Shown: positions 9,388-17,871, counted from the first letter of the stretch. The stretch is 64,000 nt of DNA from Bacteroidota bacterium (GCA_021845665.1 JAJZVO010000001.1:62001-126000); one strand, 5' to 3'. Notes: generated from the letters alone by a model not told the origin. Made by a program: numbers and translations.

Positions 9388-10488
9388 TCAGTAAGCCAAT
9401 TCTGCCTTTAGTCTCGAGCGACAGTAGCTTTCGGCTATCAGCTTGTCGAGAGAGTCCTGCATAAAGAATAGCGAGGGGAGAAACGGTTCCGAAGCTCCAC
9501 CTGCCAACTTGGGGACGATGCGTTCGGCTAATCTGACGGCAACTTCGATATATCTGCCTGAGAATGCAACGGTATCGAATCCGCCCATCACGCCGATCGC
9601 TGCACCACAACTCAGAAGAAGTCTGTACTCTAAAAGATCCCTGGCACGTTCAAACTCTCTATCTCCACGGACTACATCTGCAATCGTGACATTCTTCCCG
9701 GTCAGAGCCGTTAAACCGCTCCTCCTGGAAAGCATCTCGTTTATTGTCTCTGGGCCCCATTTCTTCTTTTCCTCGAGGAGCATTATGATACCGGGATCAA
9801 TCTCCCCGCAGGTCGTGTTTCCTGGCAGACCTTCCAGTGGTGTGGACCCGCTCGAAACGGTGACCGGCTTCCCGTCACAAATTCCCGCCACTTCCGGAAT
9901 AGGCTCAAGACAAATCGAGAGTATCCTTCTCGCTTCGATTCCCTTTCGCCTTATTTTGCCGGCAAGGGCGCCGTGGAAAATGCCGTGATATCCGAATCTT
10001 CTTACATCTCCGAGCCCTTCGCCGTAATAGTCGGGAAGGTCCCCACCGATGGCATAGGTCCTTTCGCTGAGAGGCAGGTTAGCGAAAAACGCCGTCTCGA
10101 AAAAAAGCATTATCTCCGGCGTCGGAACGATTCGTTCCAGTGTCCTCAGCAATCTGACCGCAGGTGGAATATGAAGCGGCGACTGTACTGCAAGCGACTT
10201 GAGTTTCTCAAGCACGTCCCCGTCATATACCTGTGTTTTCTTGAACTCTTCCCCGCCATAAAGGAGGCGCACGGTAATCGCTACCGGGGAGTACTTGCTG
10301 ATGAGTTTGCGCAGTTCTTCCGATGTCAAACCTGCACCCCTAAAACGAATCTTCCCTGTCCATTCAACTCTGCAAGTTTCACCGGTCTTGCTGGAATCTC
10401 TCTCCGACTCTTCGGCGTCCGGAGTAAACGAGTACACGAAGTAATCTATGAAATAGCCTTCAGGAATTAAGACAATCAACCTGCTCAT
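9388..10488 (-). CDS. Degenerate acetate-kinase paralogue (ASKHA fold, probably not a normal kinase)
   Basis: A 366-residue protein with acetate/butyrate kinase features. FGYHGIFHGALAG matches the GFHGISH region, and STPLEGLPGN-TTCGEIDPG matches SPLQGLVMSTRCGDLDP. Compared with the upstream ackA it lacks the N-terminal NxGSSSxK phosphate motif (MSRLIVLIPEGYF instead). It has Glu for the catalytic Asp (FFETAF against VLDTAF) and Thr for the transition-state Arg (NTTCGE against STRCGD). The ATG at 10488 has GGAG nine bases upstream and lies 29 bases inside the end of ackA, so translation is coupled. It may act as a partner or regulator of AckA, or as a kinase for another acid; this is inference. 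Confidence 0.7.
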   Translation of the reverse strand: MSRLIVLIPEGYFIDYFVYSFTPDAEESERDSSKTGETCRVEWTGKIRFRGAGLTSEELRKLISKYSPVAITVRLLYGGEEFKKTQVYDGDVLEKLKSLAVQSPLHIPPAVRLLRTLERIVPTPEIMLFFETAFFANLPLSERTYAIGGDLPDYYGEGLGDVRRFGYHGIFHGALAGKIRRKGIEARRILSICLEPIPEVAGICDGKPVTVSSGSTPLEGLPGNTTCGEIDPGIIMLLEEKKKWGPETINEMLSRRSGLTALTGKNVTIADVVRGDREFERARDLLEYRLLLSCGAAIGVMGGFDTVAFSGRYIEVAVRLAERIVPKLAGGASEPFLPSLFFMQDSLDKLIAESYCRSRLKAELAY

Positions 10489-11722
10489 CGAGACATTCTC
10501 CTTTTTCAGATTCGGACAATCTACGTCCTTGTGAGACGAATCGTTCGTACGCGTTCTTAGCAATGGCCAGTTCTTCATTGGTCTTAACAACAATAATCCG
10601 CACCCGGCTATCCTTCGCCGATATGTCTGCCGGATAGTGCGAGATATTCCTGTTTTTCCACTCATCAAGCTTCACACCAAAAAAATCCAGGTTCCTGCAT
10701 ACCGCCTCCCGGACATAAGGCACAGATTCGCCGATTGTATCGGTGAATATTATGGCATGTGGGCAACCAACCACAGTCAAATACGCTCCTAAATATTTCC
10801 TTACCCGCCACAAGTAGACGTCAAGTGTCATCTGAGCTCTCTCGTCGTCAGTCTTGGTAGCTCGCGAAATTACATCCCTGATGTCCGATGAAAGCCCCGA
10901 TAAACCGAGTACACCGCTCTTCTTGTTGAGTAGATCGTTGACTTGCGAATAGTTTCCTCCGGAAAAGGCAATCAGCTTCAGGATAAGCGCCGGATCGAGA
11001 TCCCCGCATCTCGTGCTCATTACCAATCCCTGAAGCGGCGAGAACCCCATTGTGTTGTCCACCGACTTCCCGCCTACGACTGCACAGAGGCTCGCGCCTC
11101 CTGAACCAAGGTGACAGCTTACAACATTCAATTCTTCGAGCGGGATGTGTAAATACTCGGCGGTTTCTCCGGTAACGAATTGATGACTTATCCCATGGAA
11201 TCCATATTTCCTGATCCCAAGCTGATCCGCAACATCCGGCGGAATCGGATACGTATAAGCGTAGCTCGGTATTGTCGAGTGGAAGGCCGTATCGAGCACG
11301 ACTGCCTGCGGGATCTCCGGGTAAGCCCTGCGGCATTCCTCGATGATTTCCACGACTGGGGGGTTATGTATCGGTGCAAGCCCTTTGACCAATTCGAGTG
11401 ACTCAAAGTCGTCGTCCCTTATGATGGTGTTGGATCGAAACTCCATTCCACCCTGAACGAGACGGTGGGCGAAAATATCCGGAGAAGGTCCCGACTCACT
11501 CGCGAGCGCTTTCATCACTTCCGTAAAGGCTTCCTTGTAACTGTTTACGGAGATTCGCCGAATACTCTCACCCCTCGGGCCGCGATGAACTATTCGAGCT
11601 GACTCAGCGGTTCTGCCGCCGATTCTCTGTACTTCTCCTCCCAATATCTCTTCGCCGGAAGGCATGGAAATCATCCTGTATTTCAAAGAAGAACTTCCGC
11701 AATTCAAAACAAATATGTTCAT
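10460..11722 (-). CDS. ackA: Acetate kinase
   Basis: A 420-residue cytoplasmic enzyme that interconverts acetate + ATP and acetyl phosphate. All key motifs are present: FVLNCGSSSLK at the N-terminus, AHRLVQGG (substrate Arg), VLDTAFHSTIP (catalytic Asp), YGFHGISH, HLGSGGASLCAV (phosphate loop), STRCGDLDP (transition-state Arg) and TNEELAIA near the end. It is about 20 residues longer than typical because of a C-terminal tail rich in acidic residues. The tail coding region overlaps the start of the degenerate paralogue. The M20 gene lies 83 bases upstream on the same strand. No phosphotransacetylase gene is visible nearby. Confidence 0.95.
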   Translation of the reverse strand: MNIFVLNCGSSSLKYRMISMPSGEEILGGEVQRIGGRTAESARIVHRGPRGESIRRISVNSYKEAFTEVMKALASESGPSPDIFAHRLVQGGMEFRSNTIIRDDDFESLELVKGLAPIHNPPVVEIIEECRRAYPEIPQAVVLDTAFHSTIPSYAYTYPIPPDVADQLGIRKYGFHGISHQFVTGETAEYLHIPLEELNVVSCHLGSGGASLCAVVGGKSVDNTMGFSPLQGLVMSTRCGDLDPALILKLIAFSGGNYSQVNDLLNKKSGVLGLSGLSSDIRDVISRATKTDDERAQMTLDVYLWRVRKYLGAYLTVVGCPHAIIFTDTIGESVPYVREAVCRNLDFFGVKLDEWKNRNISHYPADISAKDSRVRIIVVKTNEELAIAKNAYERFVSQGRRLSESEKGECLDEQVDCLNS

Positions 11723-11749
11723 ATGTCTTTCGTGATAAATTATTCAGCT

Positions 11750-11812
11750 GCTTGCAATCCATTATTCCATGGTTCCATAATTCCAATACTCCATTATCCC
11801 ACATCTCATATT
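11750..11812. repeat. TCCATTATTCC-type word repeat
   Basis: Between ackA and the M20 gene stop there is a run of near-repeats of TTCCA: CCATTATTCCATGG, TTCCATAATTCC, AATACTCCATTATCCC, ATATTTCC. It is low-complexity, not coding, and reaches into the last codons of the M20 gene. It looks like one of several word-type dispersed repeats used in the gaps of this genome. Confidence 0.45.
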
Positions 11813-13035
11813 TCCAGATCAGCCGTCCAGCCGAACACGGGAACTCCGACAAGGCTGTGGACAATCGAAGTTGTTCCGAGAATGGCTTCCGTAATTTTAT
11901 CTGTCTCTACAAATTCATTTTCAGAATGAGCAGTCTCTTCGAGGCCTGGACCGTAACCGATCGTCGGTATATTAAAGCGCTTTGTCAGTATGGATCCCGC
12001 GGTACCCATTCCCAGGTGGGGAAGGTTCCATTTGCCCGGTTGGTTCTTGCAGCCGGCCGAAGTGAGAGCCTCCCTTGCCCGATCCATCAAAGAAGAAAAC
12101 GGATTCGTCTCCCATGCGTTGCTGAGGTATCGCACCTGTACCGTTTGTCCGCTCTGCAATTTCTGAGCCTCTTCCCTTACTTTGATATCGAATTTCAGAT
12201 TGTGTTCGAGTGAAACGTTCTGCAGACTGTAGTCGCGGATCCTTTCTGCAAGTTGCTCGGTGTCGTCGTCCGGAAAGAGCCTGCGGTTGAAGGTTATGGA
12301 GACATTTTGCGATTCGGTGGCAAACTTCGGCTTCTTCACCTTCATGAGTTCCATGTAGCCTGGGACCCCCTTCAGCTCGCTGGCGTTCAACAGATTCTGG
12401 AATACGACATTCGCAGCATCCTGCAGGAAATTGGGATTCGGTGAATCCATACCAATTTTAAATTCCACCCATCCGTCGTGCCCGTAGAAAAGGCCGAGCC
12501 CGGTCGGCTCGCCGAGTATTGCATAATCCACTTTGATCTTCATTTCCGCAAGTGTCTTGGAGATCAGATGCTGTACCCCGAGGCTTAATCCATTCTCTTC
12601 TGAAACGGTAGCGGCTACTATCAGCGTTCCTCGCAGCGGAAGCATAACCCGCTTCAGAAGGTAGCCTGCGTATATCTGTGCAGCCAGTCCGCCCTTGCAG
12701 TCGGAGCTTCCCACACCATGGAGCTTTCCACCTGTCAGCTCGCCCGAGTACGGAGGTAACTCCCACAAACCTTCCCCCTCGTTCGGAGCCACGGTGTCCA
12801 TGTGGCAGTTGAGCATCACGACCGGTGATGGATCGATTCCGTAAATTATGCCGAACACATTGCCAAAATCGTCCACGATCACTTTGTCGTAGCCCAACTG
12901 GTACATACGTTTTTCGACGAGCCTTGCGACGCCGTTCTCGCAGAGACTTTGGCTCGGTGTTCTGACGAGTTCGGACGCAAACTCCGCGGCCTGCTTGCCA
13001 AGGTAGTTCGCATGTTCTTTCAGAAGTGTGTACAT
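11806..13035 (-). CDS. M20-family metallo-deacylase/peptidase (ArgE/DapE type)
   Basis: A 409-residue cytoplasmic enzyme with the di-zinc M20 motifs in order: LNCHMDTVAPNE (His and Asp ligands), GVGSSDCKGG (bridging Asp), SEENGLSLG (general-base Glu pair), LGEPTGL (Glu ligand) and, near the end, EETAHSENEFV (His ligand). This layout fits acetylornithine deacetylase, succinyl-diaminopimelate desuccinylase and related amide hydrolases; the substrate is not decided by sequence. AAGGGA sits upstream of the ATG. It is the first gene of a likely operon with ackA and its paralogue, which would suit an enzyme releasing a short-chain acid. Confidence 0.88.
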   Translation of the reverse strand: MYTLLKEHANYLGKQAAEFASELVRTPSQSLCENGVARLVEKRMYQLGYDKVIVDDFGNVFGIIYGIDPSPVVMLNCHMDTVAPNEGEGLWELPPYSGELTGGKLHGVGSSDCKGGLAAQIYAGYLLKRVMLPLRGTLIVAATVSEENGLSLGVQHLISKTLAEMKIKVDYAILGEPTGLGLFYGHDGWVEFKIGMDSPNPNFLQDAANVVFQNLLNASELKGVPGYMELMKVKKPKFATESQNVSITFNRRLFPDDDTEQLAERIRDYSLQNVSLEHNLKFDIKVREEAQKLQSGQTVQVRYLSNAWETNPFSSLMDRAREALTSAGCKNQPGKWNLPHLGMGTAGSILTKRFNIPTIGYGPGLEETAHSENEFVETDKITEAILGTTSIVHSLVGVPVFGWTADLEI

Positions 13036-13068
13036 CGTTTTCCCTTTCTTAGTTTCATCGTTTATAGC

Positions 13069-13083
13069 TCAAGGGACATGCCG
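13069..13083 (-). promoter_or_regulatory. Candidate sigma-54 promoter for the M20-ackA operon
   Basis: On the minus strand CGGCAT-GTCCC-TTGA has the exact GG-N10-GN spacing of the -24/-12 consensus TGGCAC-N5-TTGC, with the last position of the -12 element off (A for C). It lies 34 bases upstream of the M20 ATG. A sigma-54 activator gene is divergent from it, which raises the prior. Confidence 0.45.
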
Positions 13084-13150
13084 GACTTGATAACGCGCAG
13101 AACCTGCTAATCCGCGACATTCTGCATTGATGCTGAAGGGGATGCTTTGT

Positions 13151-13181
13151 ATTTTGCAATGGTTGTATTGCAAAGCAAAAT
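13151..13181. promoter_or_regulatory. Inverted repeat, candidate activator site
   Basis: Arms TTTGCAAT (13153-13160) and ATTGCAAA (13167-13174) are perfect complements around GGTTGT. An outer pair ATTTTGC / GCAAAAT (13151-13157, 13175-13181) is nested around them. It lies about 85 bp upstream of the sigma-54-like promoter of the M20 operon and about 62 bp before the ATG of the sigma-54 activator, where an enhancer or autoregulatory site would be expected. Confidence 0.5.
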
Positions 13182-13242
13182 GGTCCGATGGATCGATCAA
13201 CTTAGAGGTGGGGCTTAATTCGCTGTCGAAACGGCTGAAAAT

Positions 13243-14886
13243 ATGAAAGCAGAAGATCTAAGGCTAGACGAGTTAGTAAACTTCTCAGAAGGAGCATTGA
13301 CGCCTCGCGGAAGAGAGGTTGTGCTTCACAGCCTGCACGCGTTCGCGCAAATCAGGAAAGACCTTATCGATACGGCCGGTCTCGAACATGCGAGAAGCAT
13401 TCTTTCGAGGTTCGGATATTTCCAGGGACAGGCTGATGCCTCCGACCTCATGAATAACTTCAAGTGGGACGACAAGGTAGAGCTGATACGAGCTGGATGC
13501 AAACTTCATTCTCTGGAAGGCATCTCGAGAGACATCATAAACAGCGTGGAACACAATCCGGGATCTCAGCGATTCCGGATGGAGATAAGCTGGTACGATT
13601 CAAAGGAAGCTCAAGAACATCTTTACACAATCGGCAGCGCAGCGGAACCCATCTGCTGGATACTTACCGGCTACTTCACAGGTTTCGTTTCGCTCAGCCT
13701 CGGCATCGACGTCTATTTTATCGAACAATCATGCAAGGCGCAGGGGGAGAAAGTTTGTCATGCTGTCGGAAAAGACCTGGCTTCGTGGGGCAGTGAGATC
13801 AAGCCGTATGTCGACTACTTCAAGACACATGACATAAAACTCAGGATCGAAAAACTTACCGATCAGCTTAGACAGAAATCTTCCCTGCTGAGGAAATACG
13901 AGAAGGAGATCGCTGCACTCGGGACCGCGGCAAAGCCGTCATTCATTGAGATACACAGCAAGGCTTACAAACAGGTCCTTTTTGTAGCCAACAAAGTGGC
14001 GCGATTCGATTCCACTGTTCTCATAACCGGTGAAACCGGTGCAGGAAAAGAAGTCCTGGCAAAATACATCCACCAGCTATCGCCGCGCTCGAAACAAACT
14101 TTCGTGGCGGTGAACTGCGGGGCTCTCCCCGAGTCTCTTCTCGAAAGTGAATTGTTCGGACATAAAGCCGGGTCCTTCACCGGTGCGGTAAAAGACAGAG
14201 TTGGCTTGTTCGAGAAAGCCGACAAAGGCACGATTTTCCTCGATGAGATAGGCGACATAAGCGAGGCGATGCAGCTGAAGATACTTAGAGTGCTTCAGGA
14301 GCGTGAGATCATGCGCGTTGGGGAAAGTACGGCAAGAAAAGTCGATATCAGGATAATCGCCGCCACAAACAAAGACCTCCAGGACATGATCGCACACGGC
14401 AGGTTCCGGGAAGACCTATACTACAGGCTTAGCGTCATGGAGCTAAGGGTCCCCGCCCTGCGGGAACGCAAGGAGGACATACTTCCTCTTACCCGATTCT
14501 TCATAGACAGGATGTCCAGGAAACTCCATATCAGGAACCTGCACATCGACTCGTCGTGCATCGACTACCTTCAGGATTATGGTTGGCCCGGAAACGTGAG
14601 AGAATTGGAAAATGTGATCGAACGCGCTGCGATACTTAGTTCGGACGGGAATATTCTCCCTCAGCACCTGCCCCCTCCTTTGGTCAACACGAGTAAGAAA
14701 TCTTTCGACGCAGTCCTTCACGCCAATCCGTCCCTCGACGACATGGAGCAGGCCTACATCGAACGGATTCTGAATCTCACAGGAGGAAACAAGTCTAAGG
14801 CTGCGCGCATTCTCCGCATAGACGTTTCGACACTATGGAGAAAGCTCAAGTCGGATTCCGGGCAACATCGAAAAAGCAACACTTGA
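13243..14886 (+). CDS. Sigma-54-dependent activator with XylR-N and V4R sensory domains
   Basis: A 547-residue enhancer-binding protein. Residues 5-95 match the XylR/DmpR N-terminal activator region (LRLDELVNFSEG...RFGYFQGQADA). Residues about 110-180 are a V4R domain with the paired Cys of EQSCKAQGEKVC (164, 172). A coiled-coil B-linker lies at about 195-228. The AAA+ domain has Walker A GETGAGKE (263-270), a GSFTGA loop (310-315; the canonical form is GAFTGA) and Walker B TIFLDE (330-335). A Fis-type helix-turn-helix closes the protein (GGNKSKAARILRIDVSTLWRKL). V4R proteins of this class are usually switched by a small ligand bound at the N-terminus. Likely targets are the divergent M20-ackA operon and perhaps the pilin-like cassettes, whose leaders carry similar promoters. 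Confidence 0.93.
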   Translation: MKAEDLRLDELVNFSEGALTPRGREVVLHSLHAFAQIRKDLIDTAGLEHARSILSRFGYFQGQADASDLMNNFKWDDKVELIRAGCKLHSLEGISRDIINSVEHNPGSQRFRMEISWYDSKEAQEHLYTIGSAAEPICWILTGYFTGFVSLSLGIDVYFIEQSCKAQGEKVCHAVGKDLASWGSEIKPYVDYFKTHDIKLRIEKLTDQLRQKSSLLRKYEKEIAALGTAAKPSFIEIHSKAYKQVLFVANKVARFDSTVLITGETGAGKEVLAKYIHQLSPRSKQTFVAVNCGALPESLLESELFGHKAGSFTGAVKDRVGLFEKADKGTIFLDEIGDISEAMQLKILRVLQEREIMRVGESTARKVDIRIIAATNKDLQDMIAHGRFREDLYYRLSVMELRVPALRERKEDILPLTRFFIDRMSRKLHIRNLHIDSSCIDYLQDYGWPGNVRELENVIERAAILSSDGNILPQHLPPPLVNTSKKSFDAVLHANPSLDDMEQAYIERILNLTGGNKSKAARILRIDVSTLWRKLKSDSGQHRKSNT

Positions 14887-14978
14887 CTTCGTCCGCCGCC
14901 GGACTTGCTGCGATAGATTCGGGATGGCGTAAGTCATGCCCTCTGGCAAACAGTCTCCCGAAACACAAAGCGCCGGGA

Positions 14979-16358
14979 TCAATGGTACACGATTTTCGGT
15001 GTCTCCTCATGCCATGTGACAATTCCAAAATTCCCGGTGTAGGGGAACGAAGGAGGTGCTGAAGTGGCCAGCCGCGGATCATACACATAGTTCTTGTGGT
15101 ATCCTGTTTTTATGACAGCGTTTCCGTTCGCATCAGTGGTGAACGTTCCGACCGGCCCACGGATATTGTTTGCAACAGAACCATACAAATTGATTTTATC
15201 GTATGGCCCGTTCTTGTCATAACCCTGATATGTAAATGACCCGTTCTTTGCGTAGATAGCCCCCTGGATAGTTGCATCCTGCTGGGTCCCCGTCAATCTT
15301 ACGTTGTTATCGGCGACGAGGCCAAGCATATCGGTGCTGGCATTCTTCGTCGGGTCGGTATAATATTTGACATCCGCATCGATAAGCACGTTACCGCTGT
15401 TGCTGCTGCCGCAATTTCCCTGCTGGGATACTACCGTCAACTTGCCCTGCAAGGTCCCCTGGACATGAGCGTCTCCATTAACAACTGCCACAACTCCGTT
15501 GGGTGCAAACGTACTCAAAGGGACTGTCTGACTTGGCGTAGTACTGGTCACGGTTACAGTTACCGTCCTTGTTCTTATGGTCCCCCAAAAAGTCTGATAT
15601 GTTTCAGTGTAGCTCGAATCGTGCTTCCCCGTCGTATAGTAGGTTACATTTCCTCCGCTGGCGTCCGACCCGAAAGTCATGTAGAGATCGTACGTACTGC
15701 TCGGATCTGTGTTGGGATTGGTAAATGTTGCATTGGGGCCTGCGGCGTTGGCAGTCGGCAGCACACTCGCCATCATATTGTTCGGCCCACCGGTCACGAG
15801 ACCTCCGAGAAACTTCGGCTTGTTGTTGCCATTAGGGTCGTACACGACTCCCCCGCCGGTACGTACCTGGCCGTTAAAAACCGGCTTGCCCGAAATATTA
15901 AGTACGTCGTTGGTATACAATGGACCTGTCACGACGTCACCGGTTGTCCACCAGATACCGTTCTCATCGTTGGAGTAGAATTGCCACTGTGAGTATTGTC
16001 TCATGGTAAGGACGACATCGACCTCATCCGTGTAATCAGCCGCGGCGTCGCTGTAGGTGCCGATTGAACGGAGAACACATCCGCTGCCACTTCCCACCAC
16101 CATAGGAGTGACCTTGACTTCATAGCTTCCGCTTGCCAGTTTTCCCTTCAAATCCAGATTGGTGGTAGCGGTATTCACGAACAGCGAATCGCAGCCTATA
16201 TTTGCACCGGCACAAGCCACGTTGTACACGTTAGCCTGACCGTAGTACGCAGACGCAGTCTCCACGCCTTGCGTTGCCTCCTTGTTCCAGTATCTCCCGG
16301 CAAACGCAAAAGCCATCGCGAAGCCTAGTATCACAACCAAAGTCCCATTGCCGACCAT
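14979..16358 (-). CDS. PilX-like anchored surface protein, cassette 1 (459 aa)
   Basis: The N-terminus is a single hydrophobic helix (GTLVVILGFAMAFAFAGRYW) directly after MVGN, with no basic leader. A Tyr-rich segment (ETASAYYGQANVYNVACAGA) follows, then a long Gly/Thr/Asn-rich beta region. Phrases such as PNGVVAVVNGDAHVQG, GNVLIDADVKYYTD and DMLGLVADNNV suggest a right-handed beta-helix. The end has GYHKNYVYDPRL and PPSFPYTG. It is clearly paralogous to the 414-residue product at 20395-21639 throughout. GGAGG is well placed before the ATG, and the PilW-like gene ends 10 bases upstream. Probably anchored in the inner membrane or assembled into a pilus-like structure; it may be a DUF4900-type protein, which I cannot verify here. 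Confidence 0.7.
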   Translation of the reverse strand: MVGNGTLVVILGFAMAFAFAGRYWNKEATQGVETASAYYGQANVYNVACAGANIGCDSLFVNTATTNLDLKGKLASGSYEVKVTPMVVGSGSGCVLRSIGTYSDAAADYTDEVDVVLTMRQYSQWQFYSNDENGIWWTTGDVVTGPLYTNDVLNISGKPVFNGQVRTGGGVVYDPNGNNKPKFLGGLVTGGPNNMMASVLPTANAAGPNATFTNPNTDPSSTYDLYMTFGSDASGGNVTYYTTGKHDSSYTETYQTFWGTIRTRTVTVTVTSTTPSQTVPLSTFAPNGVVAVVNGDAHVQGTLQGKLTVVSQQGNCGSSNSGNVLIDADVKYYTDPTKNASTDMLGLVADNNVRLTGTQQDATIQGAIYAKNGSFTYQGYDKNGPYDKINLYGSVANNIRGPVGTFTTDANGNAVIKTGYHKNYVYDPRLATSAPPSFPYTGNFGIVTWHEETPKIVYH

Positions 16359-16368
16359 GATATGCCTC

Positions 16369-16983
16369 CTACCTGTTATTCAAGTTCTTACTTACGAGTC
16401 TCGTTTGCATCCAGGAAGAAAAGATCTGCTTGTTTGTTGTGTCGGCGTAAGCCGCCACTGGTTCAAGCCTGAGCTCCACTCTAATAAGCTGAACGCTCGA
16501 TGGATCAGAAAAGGGCGTCTTAACGGTGTCTCCAATCGCATCGAAATAAGTGAGGTGGAATCTGGTCACTCCGAGATTCGAGCTGTATGCTTTCGTGGTT
16601 CCGTCTATTGTAGTAGTCCTTGTCAACATGCGAACGTTAGGATTAGGGCATCCCGGGATGCGGGTAGTATCGAGTGACCACTGAACTGTATCCATCACTC
16701 CGTCGTCATTAAGATCCGCCAGAAATGCTATCGAGTTCGTATCACCCGAAACGATATAATCGCTCGAAGGGGTCGTATTTGTGAAGCTGTTACAGTACCC
16801 TACCAGCCGGAAATCCCATTCAAGGTTCTCTACGACGGAGGTCATGTTCTCCTGCACGGTGAGCGCAGTCTGCGCTGCGTAAGTGTTGCTGGATGCTCTC
16901 TCATTCATCGAAAGTGCCGTAAGGAGCAGCAAGCTGCTCACAACTATTGAACTAATCAGATCTAGTAGCGTCAGGCTCCCCAT
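16369..16983 (-). CDS. PilW-like anchored protein, cassette 1 (204 aa)
   Basis: I place the start at the ATG at 16983 (MGSLTLLDLISS) because GGAGG is eight bases upstream; a longer frame is open but lacks a site. One hydrophobic helix (LISSIVVSSLLLLTAL) is followed by NENLEWDFRLVGYC-type sequence (VVENLEWDFRLVGYC), which recalls the DIRMAGY motif of PilW minor pilins. It then has short beta-rich segments (SIAFLADLNDDGVMDTVQW). The Asp at residue 8, inside the helix, is shared with the cassette 3 protein and aligns with Asp6 of the cassette 2 protein. The prepilin Gly-Phe-x3-Glu site is absent. Two bases separate it from the upstream PilV-like gene. Confidence 0.7.
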   Translation of the reverse strand: MGSLTLLDLISSIVVSSLLLLTALSMNERASSNTYAAQTALTVQENMTSVVENLEWDFRLVGYCNSFTNTTPSSDYIVSGDTNSIAFLADLNDDGVMDTVQWSLDTTRIPGCPNPNVRMLTRTTTIDGTTKAYSSNLGVTRFHLTYFDAIGDTVKTPFSDPSSVQLIRVELRLEPVAAYADTTNKQIFSSWMQTRLVSKNLNNR

Positions 16984-16985
16984 TG

Positions 16986-17507
16986 TCAGATCCTCCCGAC
17001 CCTGCCGAAGAACCAATACCCGAACACCGCCTGCATAAATAGTGTATCTGGCAAATCCTTGTTCCAGACCCAGATGTCAAGCCTTTTCAGCCTGGTTCTT
17101 GTCGCGGAGTTAACGTTCAGATCCGAATAATCGCCTACGTAAGACACTTTCGTGCGCACGAAGTACGTCCCTGTGCCGAGTACATCGGTTTCGAGCCGAC
17201 CTGCATTGTTCAGCCCGTTATAATCATCAAGGTCGTCAAGATCGGTCGGGTTATTGTTCTCCTGGCCAAGTGAATCCGGAGCCGTGAACATGGTAATCCC
17301 AGGCGCCGCACCGCCGACAGTGGCCTGATCGAAAGGCAAGTTGCTTGCCTCCTGTATCATCGATGTGGCGAGCGAAACCGCGTCGATCTGACAATTCGTT
17401 CTCACGAGCGTATACTGAGTTTCATTAATGCCGCGGTTTGTACCCAGGATAACAGTACCCAATAGAAGCATTGCAGCAATAGTCATTAGGATTTGCCCAG
17501 TCCCCAT
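16986..17507 (-). CDS. PilV-like anchored protein, cassette 1 (173 aa)
   Basis: Starts MGTGQILMTIAAMLLLGTVILGTNRGINET: a hydrophobic helix immediately after Met-Gly-Thr-Gly, with no charged leader and no Glu at +5. The C-terminal part has an Asp/Asn-rich loop with GLNNAGRLETDVLGTGTYFV and ends in KRLDIWVWNKDLPDTLFMQ. The cassette 3 protein has the same end pattern (KRLDVWIWNNDVPDTVKM), and so, less closely, does cassette 2. The order PilV-, PilW-, PilX-like equals that of the minor-pilin operon of Pseudomonas. Its ATG overlaps the TGA of a small upstream frame as TGATG. Confidence 0.68.
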   Translation of the reverse strand: MGTGQILMTIAAMLLLGTVILGTNRGINETQYTLVRTNCQIDAVSLATSMIQEASNLPFDQATVGGAAPGITMFTAPDSLGQENNNPTDLDDLDDYNGLNNAGRLETDVLGTGTYFVRTKVSYVGDYSDLNVNSATRTRLKRLDIWVWNKDLPDTLFMQAVFGYWFFGRVGRI

Positions 17508-17707
17508 CAATTCATCTCCATTCTTTGGCTAGCCCCTCCCTCTACAGGGAAAATCTTCTTTAGTTTTGTTGTCCAGTGTCCCCATTTCTCAACAGGCAAC
17601 GCTCTACAATCCAGAACTACATGGCGGACTTCCCCGTCAAATGGATCACGCAGGTTGTGATTCTTTCTGCCCGCTTTACCGAAGTATTTGTCTGAACCTC
17701 GGTTCAT
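17507..17707 (-). CDS. Small protein of unknown function ahead of cassette 1 (66 aa)
   Basis: ATG at 17707 with GGAAGGGCA in front. It encodes a basic 66-residue protein (MNRGSDKYFGKAGRKN..., ending GGASQRMEMN) with no membrane segment. Its stop overlaps the start of the PilV-like gene as TGATG, a usual sign of translational coupling. A sigma-54-like promoter lies 73 bases upstream of this ATG, about the same distance as in cassette 2. I recognise no family; it could also be leader sequence. Confidence 0.4.
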   Translation of the reverse strand: MNRGSDKYFGKAGRKNHNLRDPFDGEVRHVVLDCRALPVEKWGHWTTKLKKIFPVEGGASQRMEMN

Positions 17708-17779
17708 TGCCCTTCCCACGACTCGTTTTAATCAAGTAGAGTTGTACTCGCAAAAATATATCGGGAGCCGATATGGGAT

Positions 17780-17794
17780 GCAACCGCTCAGCCG
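17780..17794 (-). promoter_or_regulatory. Candidate sigma-54 promoter, cassette 1
   Basis: Minus strand CGGCTG-AGCGG-TTGC: exact GG-N10-GC spacing, perfect TTGC at -12, weaker -24 (CGGCTG against TGGCAC). It lies 73 bases before the small gene at 17707 and 273 bases before the PilV-like start. Confidence 0.38.
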
Positions 17795-17871
17795 AGCTTT
17801 GTGTCCTGGATCAAAGCAAAACCGAAAGGTTGGATTGTGTGGGAACTTGTGAAGCCGGTGCAAAGGGGGGC

